Source: an uncultured Roseburia sp.
Lineage (GTDB): Bacteria; Bacillota; Clostridia; Lachnospirales; Lachnospiraceae
Direction: 5' to 3'
DNA length: 36,779 nt
NCBI GenBank assembly: GCA_947062675.1
Contig: CAMSQM010000030.1
Span: 1-36,779 of the forward strand
Every line of letters begins with the position of its first letter. Positions within the stretch are counted from its first letter, which is position 1. Under the pieces are notes generated by a model, which saw only the letters and a program-made list of their open reading frames with translations, did not search any database and was not told the DNA's origin. Below, one piece after another: positions 32,095 to 36,779 of the stretch. A program made the position numbers and the translations under genes.

Positions 32095-32586
32095 GATTTC
32101 TTCCTCCCGTACGGTACATTACAGACTCTTCTGTGCCCTGCATAATTATATTGTCACGAACTACCAGCCGGTTCATTTTTATGGAAATATTTTGATGATA
32201 ACCAGAATATATTGCCTGATTCTTACTCATCTGAAAAAAAATTCACAGCTCCCTCTCATACCTCATAGTGTATAAAAGAGAACTGTGAACATCCCGGAAA
32301 TCAGGTTTACTTCCTGACGCCCGCTGCCATTCACCATCCGCTCTTTAATTTCATCCGAAAGCCACCTTTTCAGGCTTTCTCTTAATTCCCGTCCGCCATC
32401 CGCTCTTTAATTTCATCTGAAATGCGTCTTCCAAACTTTCCCCGTAATTCCTGTTCGCCATCCGCTCTTTAATTTCATCTGAAATGCGTCTTCCAAACTT
32501 TCCCCATAATTCCCGTTCGCCATCCGCTCTTTAATTTCATCTGAAAACCGCCTTTTCAGACTTTTTCTATAATCTGCGCTGCGTTT
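32095..32586. other. 492-bp intergenic region, largely a tandem repeat
   Basis: No gene was seen. The right half is four 62-bp tandem units. The left half holds only AT-rich sequence and the control region of the sigma operon. No terminator was found after the beta-propeller gene. Confidence 0.8.
32334..32581. repeat. four tandem 62-bp repeats downstream of the beta-propeller gene
   Basis: Units begin with CCATCCGCTCTTTAATTTCA at 32334, 32396, 32458 and 32520. The two middle copies are nearly identical and the outer two diverged. Each unit contains the small palindrome ATTTCATCTGAAAT or a close variant. The period is not a multiple of three, so no continuous reading frame runs through. The fourth unit starts just downstream of the minus-strand stop codon. 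Confidence 0.92.
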
Positions 32587-34776
32587 TTAAAGCTCAAGTT
32601 TCTGTATCATCCGGTATTCGTCCTTTCTGTCATAAGAAATCACATTTTTTATACCTGCGAGATAAAACCTGTCGTCAATATAAATTCCCCTGTACTGCTG
32701 CAGATCCGTTTTGTCCTCCAGCGACTCTGTCATAATCTCCCGGAATTTCCCGTTCTCCCAGGAAAACAGAAAATAACTACAGCTCCCGCGGCGATAGGAC
32801 TCCGCAGCAAATCCGATTATATTTTCTTTCTCATCTATCAGAACACACTTATAATCATAGAGTGCCGGGCTGTAATCCAGATTTTCAATCACACAGGTTC
32901 CTGCCGTCTTCAAATCCGCGGGATCAGAAATATCGAACATGCTCAGCTTCAGACCTTTGCGCTCTCCACTATCCGGATCCGTCTCATATCCGATTCCGAC
33001 CAGCTTATCACTGCCCCAGAAATGCAGATATTCCGAAAACCCTGTTATCTTAAGCTCTGAAAGGATCACAGGATTCGTCTCATCCGATAAATCAACGGCA
33101 AACAAAGGATCCGTATTACGGTAAGTCACAAAATACGCCATATCATTAAAATACCGTGCCGCATAGATCTCTTCCCCCTGTGCAATACCTGTAAGCTTTC
33201 CTGTCAGTTCCAGCTCCCCGTCAAACAAAAACAGATTATTCTGTTCCTGCCCGCCACTCAGGTCCGTCGTCAGAAGCCGCAGCTTTCCCTGATATTCGTT
33301 AATAGCAAACGTATCGCGCACAAATCCGGCGGCGGATGTCGCTCCAACCGCATCAATGGTCCCATTCTGCAGCTTAAACTTCGCAATCTGTGTAGTCATC
33401 CCGTCGACCGAATCACTCTGACTGTAAAGATATAATGCATCTGTACTCATATAAATCTGTACATCCTGATTGATGATAAGCGTATTATCTACAATCTGAT
33501 CAGGATGACCAGTATCCACAGATGAAATCAGCAGCCCCTGATTTCCCTGACTGGGAATGTAAATGCAATCTGCGGCAATCGCTTTTCCATTGACCAGTGG
33601 AATCCATCCTTCGATATTGTCCTCCAGAATTGCGGTACTTTTCGTCAGTTCCGGCCTCTGCACCCCTTTTTCTGTAAACAGATAGACAATGTCTCCTGTT
33701 TTCCTCGAGGTATTGTACATCCCGTCCTGTTTTACGGTTCCTTTTAACACAGGATTTTCCCGATCGCTGATATCATAAGTCAGCAGTTCTGTGGACCAGT
33801 CGGAATCAAATGAATAGATATCCGCTGCATCTTCTGCTTCATTCGTATTCTCCTTTTTAAGAGCAGACACTTCTTTCTGCACAATCACATTCAGAATATT
33901 TCCGTCCACATACATTTCCATCACACTGTCAGCAGCACTGTTCATGGACAGTGTAATTTCACCTGTCAGTTTCATTTCTTTTTTCCGGACATCTACAAGC
34001 TTCACGCTGCTGTCGTCTACAATATACAGGTAAGAACCGTCCGTCTTTATAATATCACTCTCATCCACACCTTCCGTCTGAAGATTGGTCTTTGAATATT
34101 TCTGATCTGTATCCCCCGCCGCGATCGCGCCAGCTTCTCCCTTTGTCGCAGAAGAGCTGATTGGTGACATAGCGTCACCTGTGCCTGCATCCTCAGAGAT
34201 ACCCGCGCTTTCATTTATCATGTCCCCGCCTGAATCCATATCTGCTGCCCACTTCATCTCCTGACGATACATATTCAGTTCGCTCTTTTTTATTGCGTCA
34301 TATACTTTGCCGTAATCGGAAGCCACCACATACAAATCGCCCGCATTATGCTTCTGCCTTGTCACCGGATCTGTGGAGTTCATCCTGTCAGACTCCTGTG
34401 ATGACTCTCCCCCGCCAGATGCTCCTTTCTCCTCTTCTGCCATCTGATCTGTGTCCTGACCTGCACGGATCCCTCCGGTCCCTGCACTGACGCCATTATC
34501 TGCAGAAAGCATACCAGCCTCCCCCGCTGTATTACTTTCCTGGCTGGTCCGGCCGCTGTATATGCCAAATGCTCCTGCCACGCAGATCACTGTTATTGCA
34601 GCGGCTGCCACATATCTTCCGGCATATCTGTAATTTCTTTTCTTTTCCGCACCTTTTGTTTTGTTCGTTTTTTCATCCATAAGCCGTTTTTTCACCTCCT
34701 CAGGTAATACCATCCGGGGAATCTCCACACTCTCTGCAGACTTTTTTATGATATCCAGCAATTCCTGATCCGTCAT
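32587..34776 (-). CDS. membrane-anchored beta-propeller protein, probable anti-sigma factor
   Basis: A 729-residue protein. Residues 1-50 form a cytoplasmic helical domain (MTDQELLDIIKKSAESVEIPRMVLPEEVKKRL). One membrane segment covers about 52-74 (YVAAAAITVICVAGAFGIYSG), followed by a Gly/Ser/Asp-rich linker. From about residue 225 come repeated beta-propeller blades of the C-terminal beta-propeller family (EGVDESDIIKTDGSYLYIVDDSSVKLVDV, LTYDISDRENPVLKGTV, LFAVDLSDETNPVILSELKI). The ATG at 34776 overlaps the sigma gene stop (ATGA) and follows GGAGG. Position, topology and coupling suggest that the propeller senses an outside signal and the short inside domain holds the sigma factor. A secreted structural role is the alternative. 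Confidence 0.85.
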   Translation of the reverse strand: MTDQELLDIIKKSAESVEIPRMVLPEEVKKRLMDEKTNKTKGAEKKRNYRYAGRYVAAAAITVICVAGAFGIYSGRTSQESNTAGEAGMLSADNGVSAGTGGIRAGQDTDQMAEEEKGASGGGESSQESDRMNSTDPVTRQKHNAGDLYVVASDYGKVYDAIKKSELNMYRQEMKWAADMDSGGDMINESAGISEDAGTGDAMSPISSSATKGEAGAIAAGDTDQKYSKTNLQTEGVDESDIIKTDGSYLYIVDDSSVKLVDVRKKEMKLTGEITLSMNSAADSVMEMYVDGNILNVIVQKEVSALKKENTNEAEDAADIYSFDSDWSTELLTYDISDRENPVLKGTVKQDGMYNTSRKTGDIVYLFTEKGVQRPELTKSTAILEDNIEGWIPLVNGKAIAADCIYIPSQGNQGLLISSVDTGHPDQIVDNTLIINQDVQIYMSTDALYLYSQSDSVDGMTTQIAKFKLQNGTIDAVGATSAAGFVRDTFAINEYQGKLRLLTTDLSGGQEQNNLFLFDGELELTGKLTGIAQGEEIYAARYFNDMAYFVTYRNTDPLFAVDLSDETNPVILSELKITGFSEYLHFWGSDKLVGIGYETDPDSGERKGLKLSMFDISDPADLKTAGTCVIENLDYSPALYDYKCVLIDEKENIIGFAAESYRRGSCSYFLFSWENGKFREIMTESLEDKTDLQQYRGIYIDDRFYLAGIKNVISYDRKDEYRMIQKLEL

Positions 34777-35288
34777 CTGCACACCTCCATCTTTCCGGCC
34801 ATCTTCTTTAACCCCCGGCTCTCTCTGGAACGCACCGTATTTTCATTCATACCAAGAATTTCCGCAATCTCCCTCGTCCTGTAACCACAGAACAGATGCA
34901 TACCGATAATCAGCCGCTCATCGTCCGCCAGTTCAAAAAATATCTTTCGTACTATAGCCGCATCCTCCGGACCTTCTTTTCCGCAGGAATCCATCACTTC
35001 ATCGCTCAGTTCTTCCTCTTTTCTTGCATATTCCCGCAGCTTATTTTTGCATTTATTGGACAATATCCGAAAAATCCAGCTCTGAAAGGCTTTTTCAGAG
35101 CGAAGCCTGCCGATGTTCGCAAAGGCGTCTGTAACCGCCTCACTCACCATATCTTCTGCATCTGCGGTATTGCGGAGTGTATAAAGTGCAAACCGGTACA
35201 TATTTTCATAAATTTTCTCGTAAAGTTCTGCGAAGGCCTCCGCATTTCCCTGTTTTGCTTTTCTTACAAGCTGTAAATATTGTTCCAT
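34773..35288 (-). CDS. ECF-type RNA polymerase sigma factor
   Basis: A sigma-70 family factor of 171 residues. Region 2 has GNAEAFAELYEKIYENMYRFALYTLRNTADAEDMVSEAVTDAF. Region 4 has IGMHLFCGYRTREIAEILGMNENTVRSRESRGL. The ATG at 35288 has AAGGAG 5 bases before it; an in-frame GTG two codons upstream sits inside that site. It is coupled by a 4-bp overlap to the membrane beta-propeller protein, the likely anti-sigma partner. The 245-bp region 35289-35533 upstream is shared with the divergent CPBP gene. A TGCAAC followed by a GACTATAA stretch near 35359-35391 might be its own promoter. Confidence 0.92.
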   Translation of the reverse strand: MEQYLQLVRKAKQGNAEAFAELYEKIYENMYRFALYTLRNTADAEDMVSEAVTDAFANIGRLRSEKAFQSWIFRILSNKCKNKLREYARKEEELSDEVMDSCGKEGPEDAAIVRKIFFELADDERLIIGMHLFCGYRTREIAEILGMNENTVRSRESRGLKKMAGKMEVCR

Positions 35289-35465
35289 AAACACTCCTTA
35301 GTTCTGCGCCGCATAAGTATCCGTAAACAGCATGTTCCGGATATTTTGTGTTCATATTTATAGTCTGGAAAACTCACTGTTTTGTTGCAGCAAAAGTTCT
35401 TTTTTAGAAAAAAATATAGCATGCCCTGTTTTCGTAAACAACCTCTCAAAAGTAATGGAATTCAC

Positions 35466-35494
35466 TTGCACATCATTCAATGAAGTAGCATAAT
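35466..35494 (+). promoter_or_regulatory. sigma-A promoter of the CPBP protease gene
   Basis: TTGCAC and CATAAT are 17 bases apart, about 40 bases before the start codon. Confidence 0.7.
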
Positions 35495-35533
35495 GGTTTT
35501 GTAAAATAAATTTAACGAAAGGAACAAATTTTT

Positions 35534-36523
35534 ATGGAAATGGAACAATTAAAACAGGCAAAACACCATTTTTCAAAACTTGGGCTGATGTACTTTCTGG
35601 GAACCCTGATAATCACAGGTATACAGCTGGCAGGGATCATTCTGATCCAGCAACTGTCGCCTGATATCCTGCAGGATAACAACCTGTATCTCATTTCAGC
35701 CATGCTTCCCATGTACATTATTTCCATGCCGCTTATGGCGCTGCTGATACGGACAGTACCTGCCTCTCATATTAAAAAGCGCAGAATGTCAGCCGGACAA
35801 TGGATCCTCGCTTTTATGATGTGTTACGCTGTCATGTACTTAAGCAACATCATCGGGAATCTGATTACAACACTTATCGGTGCGGCAAAAGGAGAACCCG
35901 TCACAAATGCAATTGTCGAAGTTGCCAGTGGCATCAGTCCTCTGGTCAGTATGCTGATGATGGTTCTGCTCGCCCCCATTGCGGAAGAACTTATTTTCCG
36001 GAAAATGCTTATTGACCGGGTAGTCCGATACGGAGAAGGCTGTGCCGTCCTCCTGTCGGGTGTGATGTTCGGCCTTTTCCATGGAAACCTGAATCAGTTT
36101 GCCTATGCATTTACACTTGGTGTTTTTTTTGGATTTATTTATGTAAAAACCGGAAAAATAATTTATACGATCTTTATGCATATGGTCGTCAATTTTCTTG
36201 GATCTGTGGTCAGTCTTCTGCTTCTCCGCTTTTCAGGTTACGAACAGATGATGAACCTGATGAACACTCCTGAAGCGATCATACCATATGTCATGGATCA
36301 CCTGGTGCAGCTATCAATCTTCTTTCTCTATCTCATCGCTGTGCTGGGAGTCACCATTGCAGGTATCGTACTCCTGATTGTAAATGCAAAAAAATTCACC
36401 ACCTATCCGGGTGAAATTGAGATTCCGGGAAGAAGCAGATTCTCCGTAATATTCTTAAACGTCGGAATGATACTGTTCTGTGTATACTGGATAATTCAGA
36501 TCATCCTTCAGCTCTTTCAGTGA
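35534..36523 (+). CDS. CPBP family intramembrane glutamic-type protease
   Basis: A polytopic membrane protein of 329 residues (about eight helices) in the CPBP/Abi/CAAX-like family. Motif 1 is APIAEELIFRKMLIDR with the Glu-Glu pair and the Arg. Motif 2 is FGLFHGNLNQFAYAFTLGVFFGFIY with the catalytic His and Asn. Motif 3 is FMHMVVNFLGSV. Such proteins process membrane substrates or bacteriocin-immunity targets; the substrate here is unknown. AAAGGAAC precedes the ATG. It is monocistronic, with its own promoter and a strong terminator. Confidence 0.93.
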   Translation: MEMEQLKQAKHHFSKLGLMYFLGTLIITGIQLAGIILIQQLSPDILQDNNLYLISAMLPMYIISMPLMALLIRTVPASHIKKRRMSAGQWILAFMMCYAVMYLSNIIGNLITTLIGAAKGEPVTNAIVEVASGISPLVSMLMMVLLAPIAEELIFRKMLIDRVVRYGEGCAVLLSGVMFGLFHGNLNQFAYAFTLGVFFGFIYVKTGKIIYTIFMHMVVNFLGSVVSLLLLRFSGYEQMMNLMNTPEAIIPYVMDHLVQLSIFFLYLIAVLGVTIAGIVLLIVNAKKFTTYPGEIEIPGRSRFSVIFLNVGMILFCVYWIIQIILQLFQ

Positions 36524-36569
36524 CCTGCGTAATCAGATACCCGATTTCCATTCAGAAATGTAACAGAAA

Positions 36570-36601
36570 AAGACCTCGAAAACAAATGTTTTCGAGGTCT
36601 T
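36570..36601. terminator. bidirectional terminator between CPBP gene and tRNA-Cys
   Basis: Perfect 14-bp arms AAGACCTCGAAAAC and GTTTTCGAGGTCTT with a 4-base loop, flanked by A-run and T-rich sequence. Confidence 0.92.
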
Positions 36602-36605
36602 AAAA

Positions 36606-36676
36606 AGGCGACTGACGGATTTGAACCGACGATCAGGGAGTTGCAGTCCCACGCCTTACCACTTGGCTAAGTCGCC
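36606..36676 (-). tRNA. tRNA-Cys (anticodon GCA)
   Basis: Read on the minus strand, the 7-bp acceptor stem is GGCGACT with AGTCGCC, the D stem is GCC/GGC, and the anticodon loop CTGCAAC gives GCA for Cys. The T loop is TTCAAAT and the variable loop is 4 bases, giving 71 bases in all. CCA is not encoded. Two U-U mismatches are visible, one at the top of the anticodon stem and one in the T stem. Confidence 0.92.
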
Positions 36677-36727
36677 CTGTTTATTTAGAAAAATCCCTGT
36701 TCCAGACAGGGTATCACATATTAAAAA

Positions 36728-36779
36728 CTCCCCGAGTAGGACTCGAACCTACGACAACGCGGTTAACAGCCGCGCGCTC
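36728..36779 (-). tRNA. tRNA-Asn (anticodon GTT), cut by the window edge
   Basis: Read on the minus strand: anticodon stem and loop CGGCTGTTAACCG with anticodon GTT for Asn, T arm GTAGG TTCGAGT CCTAC, and acceptor 3' strand TCGGGGA plus G. The 5' half lies beyond the window. It is close to tRNA-Cys on the same strand, suggesting a tRNA operon. Confidence 0.9.

Noticed and set aside
32334..32581. Possible CRISPR array
   Set aside because: The full 62-bp unit repeats, with no unique spacers between short repeats and no cas genes.
1..36779. Insertion sequences, prophage or integrative element
   Set aside because: No transposase, integrase, phage structural gene or attachment-site pair was recognised in any frame.

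Overview
The window looks like chromosome from a motile, Gram-positive anaerobic Clostridium of the Lachnospiraceae type. Supporting signs are strong AGGAGG-type ribosome sites, a BofA gene, MecA, a Tad/Flp pilus locus without an outer-membrane secretin, flagellin with FliS, DUF6145/DUF6382/DUF5702-like proteins, and many rho-independent terminators. No transposase, phage gene or CRISPR array was seen. The genus cannot be fixed from the sequence alone.

Layout. Positions 1-6256 are minus-strand housekeeping genes: a small DUF6145-like protein, BirA, ornithine carbamoyltransferase, an SPFH/stomatin protein, a secreted SleB-type cell wall hydrolase and a small membrane protein. Next come MurG (+), a HIT protein (-), a sensorless histidine kinase (+) and a flavodoxin-like/SCP2 fusion (-). 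From 20.8 kb down to 10.3 kb lies one long minus-strand Tad/Flp operon with a promoter at 20811-20839. Its order is prepilin peptidase, TadZ/CpaE, CpaF, TadB, TadC, Flp pilin, DUF5702, a Cys-rich TadE-like protein, a second A24 peptidase, a small TadE-like protein, an FHA protein and a rhomboid protease. Positions 20.9-24.2 kb hold bofA, a DUF2508 gene, fliS and a large flagellin gene. Positions 24.3-28.1 kb hold a DUF1858 protein behind a highly structured leader, mecA, and an operon of a Ser/Thr kinase fused to a ParA-like domain, a second ParA-like protein and a small protein. Positions 28.2-35.3 kb hold a PAS hybrid histidine kinase and two ECF sigma/anti-sigma operons, one with a beta-propeller anti-sigma candidate. 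The end holds a CPBP protease and two tRNAs (Cys, and a partial Asn).

How the parts may work together. The Tad operon encodes a complete Gram-positive-type pilus or secretion machine: motor, platform, pilin, pseudopilins and two processing peptidases. The FHA protein at its end is a natural reader of phosphothreonine, and the only eukaryotic-type kinase in view is 13 kb away, fused to a ParA-like domain. A kinase/ParA-like/FHA/Tad control circuit is therefore plausible but inferred.

Most notable signals: (1) at least four genes with strong ribosome sites whose only sensible start codons are AUA, AUU or AUC; (2) the kinase/ParA-like pair; (3) a 33-bp inverted repeat spanning the translation start of a TadE-like gene; (4) a leader RNA with mutually exclusive stems before the DUF1858 gene; (5) tandem duplications placed just at gene 3' ends; (6) stop codons lying in the loops of terminator-like hairpins.
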